IMG/VR virus record: IMGVR_UViG_3300042923_000307
Location: 1-64,000 of that record
From: a virus
DNA: 64,000 bases
Reading direction: 5' to 3' (one strand)
Under the pieces are notes generated by a model. It was not told where the DNA came from. It saw only the letters and a program-made list of their open reading frames with translations, and did not search any database. The translations under genes were made by a program, and so were the position numbers. Position 1 is the stretch's first letter. The number at the start of each line of letters is the position of its first letter. Positions 42,279-51,767 of this stretch are shown here, one piece after another.

Positions 42279-43362
42279 CGTAACTACTGATGAAACCGCA
42301 TATGTAGATAAGAAGTACAAGTGGGCTGTTTATATGGGGAGGTTTCAACCATTCCATGATGGTCATATGAATGTACTCAATGAGGCATTTAAGGTAGCAG
42401 AAAAGGTTATACTTCTTATAGGTGGACAAGATAAGGCACGGCAGGTTAAGAACCCTTGGACTTACTTCGAAAGAATGACTATGGTACTAAACTCCGTTCC
42501 GTACGAATATACAGAAAACTTATTCGTAGCAGGAATACACGACCATCCGTATAGTGATACAGATTGGGCGTCGGAGGTTAGGTCTATAGTCAAGTACAAC
42601 ACAGAAGAAGAAGACTCTATAGCTCTTGTCGGTCATCAAAAGGATGCTAGCTCATACTACCTAGGGTTGTTTCCTGACTGGGAATACGTAGAAGTTGGTA
42701 ACTACAAGAATATTGATGCTACAACTATTCGCGATATATACTTTAATCATGGTCATGTAAATATGGTAACATGCGTACCTAACGGAACAGCGGCTATAAT
42801 GACTAGGTTCTTAAGCACTTCGACTTATTCACACCTAGTAGAGGAGTTTAAGTTCTTAAAGCAGCATAAGGCTGCGTGGTCAGGTACGCCATTTCCTAAT
42901 GTGTTCGTAACAGTAGATATCGCTGCTATATGCGACGATAGAATACTGCTTATTAAACGTGGTGGTCAACCTGGTAAAGGGTTAACGGCTCTACCTGGTG
43001 GTTATATAGATGTAAACGAACGTATCGTAGAATCAGCTCGTAGGGAGTTAGAAGAAGAAACTACAATGCACTTCTCACCTGGAGCATTCGAACAACATTG
43101 TATAGCTAACAAGGTGTTTGACCACCCACAGCGTTCTCAGATTGGTAGAGGTATAACACATCTATTTGTGCTTGACCTTGACGACACATCTGCTAACTTA
43201 TACGCAACAGCAGCTGACGATGCAGCTAGTCTATCATGGATACCACTATACGAATTGGAGCAGAGACGCTCCCTATTCAGTGGCGACCACTACTACATGG
43301 CACTATACGCTAAAGAGCAGTACTACAAGAATAAAGTCAAGGAGGCTACAATATGCGATTAG
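42271..43362 (+). CDS. nadM: NMN adenylyltransferase-Nudix fusion, 363 aa
   Basis: ATG 42271 follows TAGGGGG. The N-terminal half has the nucleotidyltransferase motif YMGRFQPFHDGHMNV and the later INIDATTIRD-type ISSTxxR region (NIDATTIRDIYF), as in NadM. The C-terminal half has a full Nudix box (GGYIDVNERIVE then RRELEEET). Such fusions make NAD from NMN and ATP and clear ADP-ribose or related compounds. With the nicotinamide phosphoribosyltransferase downstream it forms a two-step NAD salvage route. Confidence 0.92.
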   Translation: MDNVTTDETAYVDKKYKWAVYMGRFQPFHDGHMNVLNEAFKVAEKVILLIGGQDKARQVKNPWTYFERMTMVLNSVPYEYTENLFVAGIHDHPYSDTDWASEVRSIVKYNTEEEDSIALVGHQKDASSYYLGLFPDWEYVEVGNYKNIDATTIRDIYFNHGHVNMVTCVPNGTAAIMTRFLSTSTYSHLVEEFKFLKQHKAAWSGTPFPNVFVTVDIAAICDDRILLIKRGGQPGKGLTALPGGYIDVNERIVESARRELEEETTMHFSPGAFEQHCIANKVFDHPQRSQIGRGITHLFVLDLDDTSANLYATAADDAASLSWIPLYELEQRRSLFSGDHYYMALYAKEQYYKNKVKEATICD

Positions 43363-43682
43363 AGGTAATGACGTCACTTATTAACCAAATAATGGATATG
43401 GACAACAGAAGTATAGAGCAGCGTGTGATTAAGACTGGTGAGGAATATGGTGAAATGTGCGAAGCTGTATGCTCTGCGACTGGTGCCATAGGTTGTGGTT
43501 ATAAGGGAAAGACAATGGACGATGTAGTAGAGGAATCATGGGATACAATAATCTGCGCATTATCTGTAGCTTTACAGGCTAAACCTGATATGACTCCTAA
43601 AGAACATAAGGAAGTTTTCATGCGTAAGTTAATTAAATGGGAACAAAAAGTAAAAGAAGGGCAGGCGGTTAATAATGCATAA
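43353..43682 (+). CDS. MazG-like nucleotide pyrophosphohydrolase, 109 aa
   Basis: ATG 43353 follows AAGGAGG inside the previous gene. The MazG metal-binding pattern is visible as KTGEEYGEMCEAV (ExxE) and VVEESWDTIICAL (ExxD). These enzymes hydrolyse nucleoside triphosphates to monophosphates, and phage forms may act on dNTPs or on alarmone levels. It lies between the two NAD-salvage genes. Confidence 0.82.
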   Translation: MRLEVMTSLINQIMDMDNRSIEQRVIKTGEEYGEMCEAVCSATGAIGCGYKGKTMDDVVEESWDTIICALSVALQAKPDMTPKEHKEVFMRKLIKWEQKVKEGQAVNNA

Positions 43683-45072
43683 CTTATTTACAAATCTTAT
43701 TTTGAATACTGATAGTTACAAGGCGAGTCATTACCTACAGTACCCACCTATGGTAAGTGGGTTAATGAGCTACATCGAAGCTAGGGGTAATGGTCAACGT
43801 AAGACGACGTTCTTTGGTTTGCAGATGTTTCTCATTGAATACCTATCTAAACCTATAACTCAGGCTGATATAGATATAGCTGAGCCTATATTCTTAGCGC
43901 ATGGTGAACCTTTTAATCGCGCTGGATGGGAGTATATCCTTAATAAGCACAACGGTTATATGCCTGTACGTATAAAAGCAGTACCAGAAGGACGTAGAGT
44001 ACCTACAGGAAACGTCCTAGTTACTGTTGAGTCCACCGACCCTCACGTATTCTGGGTTGTTAACTACTTAGAGACTGCGCTGCTACGTGCCGTTTGGTAT
44101 CCAACAACTGTGTGCTCTATTAGTCGTGAAATCAAGGACTTGGTATCACAATTCTTACGTGATACATCAGAGAACACGGAGCCTGAAAGCCTGTTTAAGT
44201 TACATGATTTTGGTTCTCGTGGTGTAAGCAGCCGTGAAAGCGCTGGTATTGGGGGTATTTCCCACCTTGTAAACTTCATGGGTACAGACACCATTGAGGG
44301 GATTATTGCGGGTAAGGTATACTACGGATGCGATATGGCTGGGTTCTCAATTCCTGCGGCAGAGCACAGCACAATTACGTCATGGGGTAAATCTCACGAA
44401 GCCGACGCATACCGTAACATGGTTAAGCAGTTCGGTGGAAAAGGTAAACTCGTTGCGGTTGTTAGCGATAGCTACAACATATTCAATGCGTGTGAGCGTA
44501 TTTGGGGAGAAGAGTTGCGCCAAGAAGTTATCGATAGCGGCGCTACTGTTGTAGTTCGTCCAGATTCAGGAGACCCTGTAACTGTTGTCCTTAAATGTAC
44601 TGAAATTCTAGGAGATAAGTTCGGTTATACTACCAATGCTAAAGGTTACAAAGTACTAAAACATGTACGTGTTATCCAAGGTGATGGTATTGACAACCCT
44701 ATGATTTATGACATTCTATCCACGCTTAAACGTAATGGTTGGAGTGCGGAAAACGTAGCATTTGGTATGGGTGGCGCGTTACTACAACACCCTAACCGTG
44801 ATACTTACAGTTTCGCTATGAAATGCTGCGCCATCCGTAAAGATGGTGTTTGGCAGGATGTGTATAAAGACCCCGCTACTGACTCACGTAAGAAGTCCAA
44901 GGCAGGAAGAATTTCGCTGTACGAAGATGTAGATGGAGGTTTACACTCTGAAAAGATTGACACTGTTGAGGCAGTAGACCAGTTAACTGAGGTACTAGTA
45001 CCTGTATTTGAGAACGGTAAAATACTTAAGCTATATACCTTCGATGAGGTACGTAAAAACAGCCAAGCGTAA
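43675..45072 (+). CDS. nadV: nicotinamide phosphoribosyltransferase, 465 aa
   Basis: The protein is full length for the NAMPT/NadV family. Key blocks are LNTDSYKASHYLQYP at the start, FKLHDFGSRGVSS, the AAEHSTITSWG segment with the catalytic-site His region, VSDSYNIFNACE and VVVRPDSGDPV. It joins nicotinamide and PRPP to NMN, which the fusion enzyme coded upstream turns into NAD. It overlaps the MazG-like gene by eight bases. Phages use such pairs to restore NAD removed by host defence; that use here is inferred. Confidence 0.95.
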   Translation: MHNLFTNLILNTDSYKASHYLQYPPMVSGLMSYIEARGNGQRKTTFFGLQMFLIEYLSKPITQADIDIAEPIFLAHGEPFNRAGWEYILNKHNGYMPVRIKAVPEGRRVPTGNVLVTVESTDPHVFWVVNYLETALLRAVWYPTTVCSISREIKDLVSQFLRDTSENTEPESLFKLHDFGSRGVSSRESAGIGGISHLVNFMGTDTIEGIIAGKVYYGCDMAGFSIPAAEHSTITSWGKSHEADAYRNMVKQFGGKGKLVAVVSDSYNIFNACERIWGEELRQEVIDSGATVVVRPDSGDPVTVVLKCTEILGDKFGYTTNAKGYKVLKHVRVIQGDGIDNPMIYDILSTLKRNGWSAENVAFGMGGALLQHPNRDTYSFAMKCCAIRKDGVWQDVYKDPATDSRKKSKAGRISLYEDVDGGLHSEKIDTVEAVDQLTEVLVPVFENGKILKLYTFDEVRKNSQA

Positions 45073-45086
45073 TTTAAACGAACGCT

Positions 45087-45175
45087 AAGGGGTCTAGAAG
45101 AGGACTTATGATTGAGTGTAATAGTTTGTACTAATGTGTTTACTATGTATCAACCACGAGCTTTCTAGACCCCTT
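45087..45175 (+). promoter_or_regulatory. 13-bp long-loop inverted repeat
   Basis: AAGGGGTCTAGAA (45087-45099) pairs exactly with TTCTAGACCCCTT (45163-45175) around a 63-base loop that includes an eight-codon ATG frame. No T-tract follows. It stands between nadV and the next gene and may be a processing site or a regulatory RNA. Confidence 0.65.
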
Positions 45176-45211
45176 AAAATTAAAATTATAAAAATACGGA
45201 GGATGATTTTC

Positions 45212-45730
45212 ATGTCAAACGCAAGCATCGCTAACACAGTAAGGGACGCAATTCACTTAGCCAACGTTAAGAGTAATGAAGCTAGAGCACGTAATTTGGA
45301 TGTAGTAATACGTGCCCAAGGCAGTAGGGTTGTAGCAACCCTTAAAACAAAGTTTGGTATTCCACGTGTAGTAGGTGAGGGTGTAGCCGTTTGCCATTCA
45401 CACGACCAATTCAACTTAAACGTCGGTGAGGCTATTGCTATTCTACGAGCTTTAGGTGAAGAAGTCCCTGAATTTCTCACTAATTCCCCATTAGCTAATG
45501 TTAACAGACCTACTGTGCAGAACACAGCACCAGCATTCGAAGTTAGAGGACCTAAAGTAGGTTTCCCTGGCGATGTAGCACCTGCAGGACTGAGTGGTGC
45601 CACTATGGCTCCTGTTACCAAAGCACAGTTAGACGCAATATTCGATGAGTTTGGTGGAGACGCTGATAAGCTAGCTACCGCATTAATCCACTTGCGCAGG
45701 TACGTTATAGATAACGTAGCATTAAGATAA
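45212..45730 (+). CDS. hypothetical protein, 172 aa
   Basis: ATG 45212 follows ACGGAGGA; the frame is open further upstream through the inverted repeat but lacks a ribosome site. The first 90 residues look folded (VVIRAQGSRVVATLKTKFGI, NLNVGEAIAILRALGEEVP), then comes a Pro-rich linker and a helical end. The pattern of a small N domain on double-psi-like beta strands is not specific enough to name. Confidence 0.72.
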   Translation: MSNASIANTVRDAIHLANVKSNEARARNLDVVIRAQGSRVVATLKTKFGIPRVVGEGVAVCHSHDQFNLNVGEAIAILRALGEEVPEFLTNSPLANVNRPTVQNTAPAFEVRGPKVGFPGDVAPAGLSGATMAPVTKAQLDAIFDEFGGDADKLATALIHLRRYVIDNVALR

Positions 45731-45910
45731 ATGGCAGATATAACGATGTGTTTAGACGCAGAGTGTCCTCAGAAGAAGACTTGCTATAGAGCTAACGCTA
45801 CTATTAATGAGCACATGCAATCCTACTTCTCTGAGAAGGTACGTACAAACGAAGGTTGTAGGCATTACTGGCACGACACGCTTACGTACAAACGTAGTAA
45901 ACGCAAGTAG
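45731..45910 (+). CDS. small Cys-rich protein, 59 aa
   Basis: ATG 45731 lies just after the previous stop. Four Cys and one or two His (MCLDAECPQKKTCYRA and GCRHYWH) suggest a small metal-binding domain, and the C-terminal end is basic. The terminator follows at once. Confidence 0.72.
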   Translation: MADITMCLDAECPQKKTCYRANATINEHMQSYFSEKVRTNEGCRHYWHDTLTYKRSKRK

Positions 45911-45914
45911 CTAA

Positions 45915-45942
45915 GGAGGGTGTAAAAGCCCTCCATTTTTTT
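45915..45942 (+). terminator. intrinsic terminator
   Basis: GGAGGG, TGTAAAAG, CCCTCC then A and seven T. Confidence 0.85.
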
Positions 45943-45973
45943 AGCATAAAACAGTGGTATAAGTATATTAGAG
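45935..45973 (+). promoter_or_regulatory. class A promoter (weak match)
   Basis: TGGTATAAG at 45955-45963 followed by TATATTAGAG. The terminator T-tract takes the place of the upstream A-rich box. Confidence 0.65.
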
Positions 45974-46005
45974 TGATTAATTTAGCAAAGAAAAGAGGTA
46001 ATATT

Positions 46006-46689
46006 TTGAACATCACTGTAAGACACAGAACTAAGGTTGATGTACTAAGGAAACAACCTGAGTCGGTAAGTAGATTCGGAATAGTAGCACAAGAGATTAA
46101 TAGGATTCTGTATCGTCATGGTTACGAGATGATTAGCGCAGTACCAAAAGGCTCACTCGAAATGGATATGGCCTATATAGACATAGACAGTCAAGAGCTG
46201 TTCGACAACCCTGCGGGCTACCCCTTAGAGTTGCAGATGGGATTGTACGAAGTTGACACCCTAGACATCGAAATTGAGGATGACGAGGTCGTACGTTCAG
46301 AGTTTAAGGAGCTAGACATGGATGCTGAGTTCCATTATCAGACATTTGGGTGGGCAGAGGAGCTGTTGGCTATGTGGAGATTAGCTTCTAGGGCGTCTAA
46401 TATATCATTGAAGCAGATACGTATAGCGTTAAACTCCGTAGCGGGTATACATAATTCTGCGCATATACAGTTTATAAAAGATAGTGATACAAACCCTAAA
46501 CTAGAGACGATAATATTGAAGACTGTGGACGGATTCATGTCTGCCTGCGAAGATATGGATGACTTAGGTGTAGACGTGGCTAATGTGCTAATAAATAAGC
46601 CCATACCCAGGTCTAAGTCTACTATCCCAATTTCGTATACTATTAACCCTGGTAAGTACATTAATATGAAAGTTCGTGACATGGGTTAA
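46006..46689 (+). CDS. hypothetical protein, 227 aa
   Basis: I use TTG 46006 after AAGAGGTAA; GTG 45973 would lie at the promoter itself. The protein is soluble, acidic in the middle (DTLDIEIEDDEVVRSEFKEL) and not recognised. It ends the long plus-strand run and meets the baseplate operon head-on. Confidence 0.68.
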   Translation: MNITVRHRTKVDVLRKQPESVSRFGIVAQEINRILYRHGYEMISAVPKGSLEMDMAYIDIDSQELFDNPAGYPLELQMGLYEVDTLDIEIEDDEVVRSEFKELDMDAEFHYQTFGWAEELLAMWRLASRASNISLKQIRIALNSVAGIHNSAHIQFIKDSDTNPKLETIILKTVDGFMSACEDMDDLGVDVANVLINKPIPRSKSTIPISYTINPGKYINMKVRDMG

Positions 46690-46693
46690 CGTA

Positions 46694-46721
46694 AAAAAGA
46701 GAGGACAAGTCGCCTCTCTTT
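46694..46721. terminator. bidirectional terminator
   Basis: AAAGAGAGG, ACAAGTCG, CCTCTCTTT between converging genes, with A and T runs on both sides. Confidence 0.83.
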
Positions 46722-46724
46722 AAT

Positions 46725-47504
46725 CTAACGTATACCAGCAGCTCTTTTGAACTGGTCTATATTTTCATAGACTACTGTACCCCATTGCTCTTTCTTACCA
46801 CACAACTCTATTACAGGACAACCTGTAAACTGAGGTTTGTAACCTCTGTCGGATGCGTAACCACCCCAAGCTAAAAAGCTTCCTGCTTGTACATGGAGCA
46901 TCTCCCTCACCATCCACTTCTTGGTAAAGCGGTTTACACTGGCAACAGGTTCGCGCTCAAAGCCATTTAAGTGTTTGTGTTCGTAGAACATAATATCTAC
47001 GCCCTGTAACCACCCAAACGTTGAGGGCTTCTTAGCGTTATGCATCGTGCCGATTACGTATGTGTTCTTTCTGGCGTTTACTACTGCAGCACCAAATCCT
47101 TGAAAATAAGGCACATCTAGTAAGTCTGCTAGTATCTCTTCTGGTGCCATCTTATTGTCTCTCATGGCCCTTTCGTGTCCGTGGTTACCAGAACGTACAA
47201 ATAGTATCCTATCTTTTATAGGGCGCAATTTGTTTCGTAGTTCTTTTACTTGGTCATACCCATGAGAACCTTCGTCGAATACTGAACTCTTAGTATGTAT
47301 TCCTGAACTTTCAGTGCAATCTCCACCGATTATAACATAGAAGTTAGGTATTCTCTCAATAAGGCTAACTGTATCATTAAATTTACGAGAATGATGATGG
47401 CTAGCTCCTACATGAACGTCTGCTAAGTCTGCTACGTATGCGTAATCTGCGTCTACCCTAATGTCCGTAGTACATGCGTTAAGTTTATGTTCAACTATCT
47501 CCAT
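46725..47504 (-). CDS. metallophosphoesterase, 259 aa
   Basis: Motifs of calcineurin-like enzymes are present: ADLADVHVGA (DxH), IIGGDCTE (GGD), VRSGNHGHE (GNH) and later His in GTMHNAKK and YEHKHLNG. It is distinct from the phosphoesterase at 38242. It lies at the end of the baseplate operon, so it may be carried in the particle or act late. GAGGAAGG precedes the ATG. Confidence 0.85.
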   Translation of the reverse strand: MEIVEHKLNACTTDIRVDADYAYVADLADVHVGASHHHSRKFNDTVSLIERIPNFYVIIGGDCTESSGIHTKSSVFDEGSHGYDQVKELRNKLRPIKDRILFVRSGNHGHERAMRDNKMAPEEILADLLDVPYFQGFGAAVVNARKNTYVIGTMHNAKKPSTFGWLQGVDIMFYEHKHLNGFEREPVASVNRFTKKWMVREMLHVQAGSFLAWGGYASDRGYKPQFTGCPVIELCGKKEQWGTVVYENIDQFKRAAGIR

Positions 47505-47527
47505 TTAGTCACGACCTTCCTCTTTTT

Positions 47528-48028
47528 TTACGGTTGATATCCGATTGTCCAATAGAACTCGAAGTACATCCCTGCTATCTTTGTATATGAACCGATAACT
47601 GTACGCGCTATAGCTACATTATCTCTAGTGTAGAGACACGCTTCTTTGAGCGCTATTCCATCAATGTCTGGTTCAGTTAAATCGTAAAGAACAGCAAACG
47701 TTACCTGCAACCCATCGTTACTGAACGTAGGTGCCGTAGCTATAAGGCGTTGGGAGTTATTTACAGGCGCTATTAATCCTGTGTCGAGTATTGTAGGAGG
47801 TGTGTCGTCCTCTCCAAAACCAATCTGACTTACAAAAGGTAGTGTACTTGGGTCTGTCATTATCCCGCCAAGTAGTTTAACTATCGGCTGCCTAATTTGT
47901 AGCAATATATTATTACGCTCAACCCGTTCACTAACAATATTATGGTTAGAATCTCGTTCTACTATGCGTACAGTACCCTTTAGCTCTACAGGTTTAAGGT
48001 CACTGACACTAGTTATCATGTTAATCAT
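47528..48028 (-). CDS. tail or baseplate protein, 166 aa
   Basis: AGAGGTGA precedes ATG 48028 and a class B promoter lies just upstream. The segment IGFGEDDTPPTILDTGLIAP is a pattern often met in small phage tail and baseplate proteins. The C-terminal half is beta-rich and ends FEFYWTIGYQP. Exact role not known. Confidence 0.65.
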   Translation of the reverse strand: MINMITSVSDLKPVELKGTVRIVERDSNHNIVSERVERNNILLQIRQPIVKLLGGIMTDPSTLPFVSQIGFGEDDTPPTILDTGLIAPVNNSQRLIATAPTFSNDGLQVTFAVLYDLTEPDIDGIALKEACLYTRDNVAIARTVIGSYTKIAGMYFEFYWTIGYQP

Positions 48029-48044
48029 AACGTCACCTCTACTT

Positions 48045-48057
48045 ATTATTATACCTA
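48045..48057 (-). promoter_or_regulatory. class B promoter
   Basis: TAGGTATAATAAT on the minus strand, with TTGACT 16 bases upstream of TATAAT, the one class B site that also has a host-like -35 box. Confidence 0.7.
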
Positions 48058-48086
48058 GTATACATATTTAGTCAAGTGTTTTTTTA

Positions 48087-48503
48087 TTAAACTAGATGTT
48101 TCGCTAACATAGCGCCATTATACAGCATACTTGCTGCGTCACTTGCCTTGTCAACTTTACCAATAACACCTAGAGCCTTGTTGGATGGAGCGTTCTTACC
48201 CAGCACCATATTAGCTCTAGGTGTACCGCGTAGTTTAAGACCTTCTCTTATTCCTCCACCGAACCTCTTAGACAGTGTGTGTGCATCTTTTAAAGCGCTA
48301 AGCCCTTTACCCGCACCACGAAGCATCATGTATTTTCCAGCTAAACCCGCTAGCCCAACTACACCATCAGGAGGTAGGTGCCCAGCTATAGTGGGGAAGT
48401 GCTGTGCTACCATAGGAATTAGGTTCTCTATTAACGCCCTCTTCTCTATGTATCTATCTTCGTATGCTGCATATTTATCAATAAAACCTGTATAGTTATC
48501 CAT
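48087..48503 (-). CDS. structural protein candidate, 138 aa
   Basis: AGGAGG lies 13 bases before ATG 48503. The protein is helical, Gly/Ala/Lys-rich in its second half (GRAGKGLSALKD-like, KLRGTPRANMVLGKN). It sits between baseplate genes. Function unknown. Confidence 0.65.
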   Translation of the reverse strand: MDNYTGFIDKYAAYEDRYIEKRALIENLIPMVAQHFPTIAGHLPPDGVVGLAGLAGKYMMLRGAGKGLSALKDAHTLSKRFGGGIREGLKLRGTPRANMVLGKNAPSNKALGVIGKVDKASDAASMLYNGAMLAKHLV

Positions 48504-48520
48504 GCCTATACCCGAACCTC

Positions 48521-50320
48521 CTATACTCTGATACTTATATCTAAACCTTTAAAAACTGGTGACGTTATGCTCGTGGCTTGCAGTGTAGCCTTGAAATAAA
48601 TGTCCCCAACCAAACCCTGTATTGGTGTAGAAGGTACGTCTATCCAAGTAGCTTTATTGTCGTTGCTATACTGAACAAGCACTGACGTTGTTGACGTTAC
48701 AGCTTTAACTACTCTTACACTTAGCTTCTTAGGTATGCCGCCAACGTTAATAGGTGGACTTACTGACGTACCTGTTGTACCTAGGTTAACAACCAGTCCT
48801 TCTATACCAAGATGTGTAGTTCCAGTATTAGTCCACTCATCTAAGTCCTCATGGGCGATGTTTTGGTCACCGTATACAGACTCCATTCTGTAAGCGCTTA
48901 AGTTTGTATCTTGTGGTATAACGGTTATAACCTCACTATTTACTGGGCGTTTTAAGGTAACCTTAGAGAATAAGTGTTGTACTTGTGGGATACTAGAGTC
49001 ACTAACACGCTTACTTACAAGCGGAATATTAGGTGTCATAGTATTTCTACCGTACCAGTGACTAATATGAGGCTCGACGTAGGAAAGCTGTTTAGGCTCT
49101 GAACTCCAGAACTCCTGAGTTTTAGTGCCCTCATCAAGTACGTGGTAGCGTAAACTTCCTACAAACCAGTCATAATCTGATGTGCCCTCTGGATACACTA
49201 TAGGGTTAACTAGTTCTGGGGCATATAACCAGTGCTCCGACCCAGGAACTTTACGACCACCCCATATGGAGAACGCGGTAAGTCTAATTTTACATACGTC
49301 TATCACTTCAGGCATATCGAAGTCCTGTGCATTGTAAAACATAGATAGTATGTAGTCAGTACGTGTAGATGAACCATCCAGGAGTAGTTCCCATATGTCC
49401 TGATAGAACGTGTACTGTCTCCAGTCTGTCTTATTAAGGTTTATACGGATGTGTGCTATGAAGTACTTTAAGAATGTTTCCATCATAACATCACGGTGTG
49501 AAGGTTGGACAGCACCGTCAACCTTATACTTCTGAAACAAACCTGGTATTCTGTCTAACCACCATGAAGGATTAGTCTTCTCAGTATAAAGCTCTATAGC
49601 GTTTGCGAAAGGGGAGTGCTTTTCGATTGTGTCCCCAACGTTGTAAGCTAGGTTAGCACCGCCTAAGTTGTACCTGTACTGGTCTGTGATTACATCCCCA
49701 CCAGCAGTATTAAGTATAACCTCGTTACCGTACTTAGCAACAGGGTTATTTACCATAACGTTAGCTGCTGATACTATATTATGCAGCGTAGGCCCTCTGT
49801 AGAATAACTCCATAAGAGGAACCATACTATCTCTGTAGCTGAAGCTATCTGTTCGTTCGTACCCGAATGCTGTACCAAAGTCGTCAGCTAGACGAGTACC
49901 AGAGTATAGACCTTTAGACACATACATACTTTCTAACTGGGGATACTTTATAAAACAAAGCTTATGGTTCATTAACCTAAAGTCTACAATATTCTGCAAA
50001 GTTATCGTTGGGTCTACATGTGCATCGTGTAAACAATCAATATACAGCCACTCTGCGTCTACTTCGAATTGGTAAGGATAATCGCTACCAGCTACGTAGG
50101 TATTGGCTAGAAGGTCTATAGGTACCCACGCTACCGTGTTACCTGGGTTGTGCTCTCCTATGTCTACTATGTCATATGACTCTAGTGCCTGATACCCACC
50201 GTTTTTGGCAGCTAGAACACCGTTAGAGTATGAGAACACACTAAGCAGCTCTGGATGCTCATAGAAAACTTTCCAAAAGTCAGGTCGTAGGCTTGTAATC
50301 CAATCACTAAACCTATACAT
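48521..50320 (-). CDS. baseplate protein, 599 aa
   Basis: GAGGTGG precedes the ATG. The first residues (YRFSDWITSLRPDFWKVFYE) suggest a docking helix and the rest is beta-rich, with a C-terminal domain that looks like a carbohydrate- or protein-binding sandwich (VVKAVTSTTSVLVQYSNDNK). It directly follows the J-like gene, the usual place for a wedge or initiator protein. Family not identified. Confidence 0.7.
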   Translation of the reverse strand: MYRFSDWITSLRPDFWKVFYEHPELLSVFSYSNGVLAAKNGGYQALESYDIVDIGEHNPGNTVAWVPIDLLANTYVAGSDYPYQFEVDAEWLYIDCLHDAHVDPTITLQNIVDFRLMNHKLCFIKYPQLESMYVSKGLYSGTRLADDFGTAFGYERTDSFSYRDSMVPLMELFYRGPTLHNIVSAANVMVNNPVAKYGNEVILNTAGGDVITDQYRYNLGGANLAYNVGDTIEKHSPFANAIELYTEKTNPSWWLDRIPGLFQKYKVDGAVQPSHRDVMMETFLKYFIAHIRINLNKTDWRQYTFYQDIWELLLDGSSTRTDYILSMFYNAQDFDMPEVIDVCKIRLTAFSIWGGRKVPGSEHWLYAPELVNPIVYPEGTSDYDWFVGSLRYHVLDEGTKTQEFWSSEPKQLSYVEPHISHWYGRNTMTPNIPLVSKRVSDSSIPQVQHLFSKVTLKRPVNSEVITVIPQDTNLSAYRMESVYGDQNIAHEDLDEWTNTGTTHLGIEGLVVNLGTTGTSVSPPINVGGIPKKLSVRVVKAVTSTTSVLVQYSNDNKATWIDVPSTPIQGLVGDIYFKATLQATSITSPVFKGLDISIRV

Positions 50321-50321
50321 T

Positions 50322-51758
50322 CTAGACCACCTCTACAGTAATAAGGTTGGCGTTAGTGTAAAATACGCAAGTTCTTATAGATATTTGCGTGTCGTCGTCC
50401 ACTAGAAATTTTAAGCCATCAATCTCTGTTGGTTTTAAAACGGAGGATGCAGGAACTCGTACGCCATTTAGGCCAAACTTCTGCATATCAAGGTTCTCTG
50501 ATATGTAGTAACATTCGAGCTCCATAGGTAAGTGTACGATGCTGACACCAGCGTTACGGATGCAGTGGGCTATCTCAGATACTTTAGGTGAGCGACTACC
50601 GTTAAGTTCGGTTATATACTTTACAAAAGCACTCTGCACCGTTGATTTAACACTAGAACCTCGTTTGTCCGTCACCCTTATCTTACCTCTTACCACAAGA
50701 GGCCACATTTGCTTGATTAAGTTATTAGAGTGCAACGCTTCGTGTTCAGTGTGTGTTGCGAAATCATGCATTGGCTGTATGTTTGATGTTAAGCCAAACA
50801 TGTTTGTTTGAGGTGATAGCCCCGCTATAGTCTCATTCATTGAGCCTCTATTGAATATATCAACATCGCCAAAATCTTGAGCGTTCCACTCTGCCATTAG
50901 ACCATTAGGGTCAGTCTCGATACTTTTACCATTAAAGGCATATGGAAAACCAAGTGGTTGATTGTACCCTTGTACTATGCTATAAGGCTCTGCTCTAACG
51001 TAGAAGTCAGACATACCACCCTTATGTATTACCCCTGCACCTGGAAGTTCTATAAGGTCGCGACGCATCTCGGCATCCCTAAGTCCTATAGGTACTACCT
51101 CTTTTACGTTGAAGTTCTCCATAAGAATACCTCTAACGCCTCTATAAGCTGTAAGGTTCTTAAGTGTCATAGAACTTTTAACCCTGTTATAAACGTCAGT
51201 GTTTGATTCTATTACCCCACCATCGGAGCTATCTTGAAGTACAAATGCCTTACTGACGTACACAGCTACAGATTCATCCTCGATGGTTACGAGCTCATTC
51301 ATGTAGGCGTTGTACGCGTTACCTTTAGCAGTTGATGTTATGGTAACGTCAACGTAGTAACCTAGTTCTTCAGAGCCTGGAAGTTCTAGTTTGGAGAAGT
51401 AGTAGTCACTATCTGTAGTATATGTACGTGTATCAGGTAGGGTAATTGACAGACCTTTTGGAATGTAGTAGTCACGTAAAGTGTCGAACACTATTCGGAC
51501 AGTTGCGTGCACGTAGTCCCCTACTTTACGCTCTTCAAAGAACCTGGTTATAAGTCTATCAAGGTCTTCTGAGCGCATGGTCTTATAGTTCTCAAGAACG
51601 TTAGACGATATAAGCTCTGCGTTACCCTCTGCTTGACGAGTCCATAGGAAAGCCATTGGACGAACAACCATCTCGTAGAAAGGTGTACCAGGGCCAACGT
51701 CTAAGTCTGGGTAAGCCTCTGTAAGTATCGACAGTATTTCAGTTTCTTTAGTACTCAT
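50322..51758 (-). CDS. baseplate J-like protein, 478 aa
   Basis: The N-terminal block TEAYPDLDVGPGTPFYEMVV, the middle VTSTAKGNAYNAYMNELVT-type strand pattern and DSSDGGVIESNTDVYNRVKS, in which the usual GG-x-E-x-D/N appears, fit baseplate J (gp6-like wedge) proteins. It forms the wedge ring of contractile tails. TAGGTGAT precedes the ATG. The gp25-like gene lies just before it, as is common. Confidence 0.82.
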   Translation of the reverse strand: MSTKETEILSILTEAYPDLDVGPGTPFYEMVVRPMAFLWTRQAEGNAELISSNVLENYKTMRSEDLDRLITRFFEERKVGDYVHATVRIVFDTLRDYYIPKGLSITLPDTRTYTTDSDYYFSKLELPGSEELGYYVDVTITSTAKGNAYNAYMNELVTIEDESVAVYVSKAFVLQDSSDGGVIESNTDVYNRVKSSMTLKNLTAYRGVRGILMENFNVKEVVPIGLRDAEMRRDLIELPGAGVIHKGGMSDFYVRAEPYSIVQGYNQPLGFPYAFNGKSIETDPNGLMAEWNAQDFGDVDIFNRGSMNETIAGLSPQTNMFGLTSNIQPMHDFATHTEHEALHSNNLIKQMWPLVVRGKIRVTDKRGSSVKSTVQSAFVKYITELNGSRSPKVSEIAHCIRNAGVSIVHLPMELECYYISENLDMQKFGLNGVRVPASSVLKPTEIDGLKFLVDDDTQISIRTCVFYTNANLITVEVV

Positions 51759-51767
51759 TTATATCAC

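Noticed and set aside
45087-45175. tRNA or tmRNA gene
   Set aside because: There is one long stem with a large loop and no cloverleaf, T-loop or anticodon arm. I found no tRNA elsewhere in the window either.
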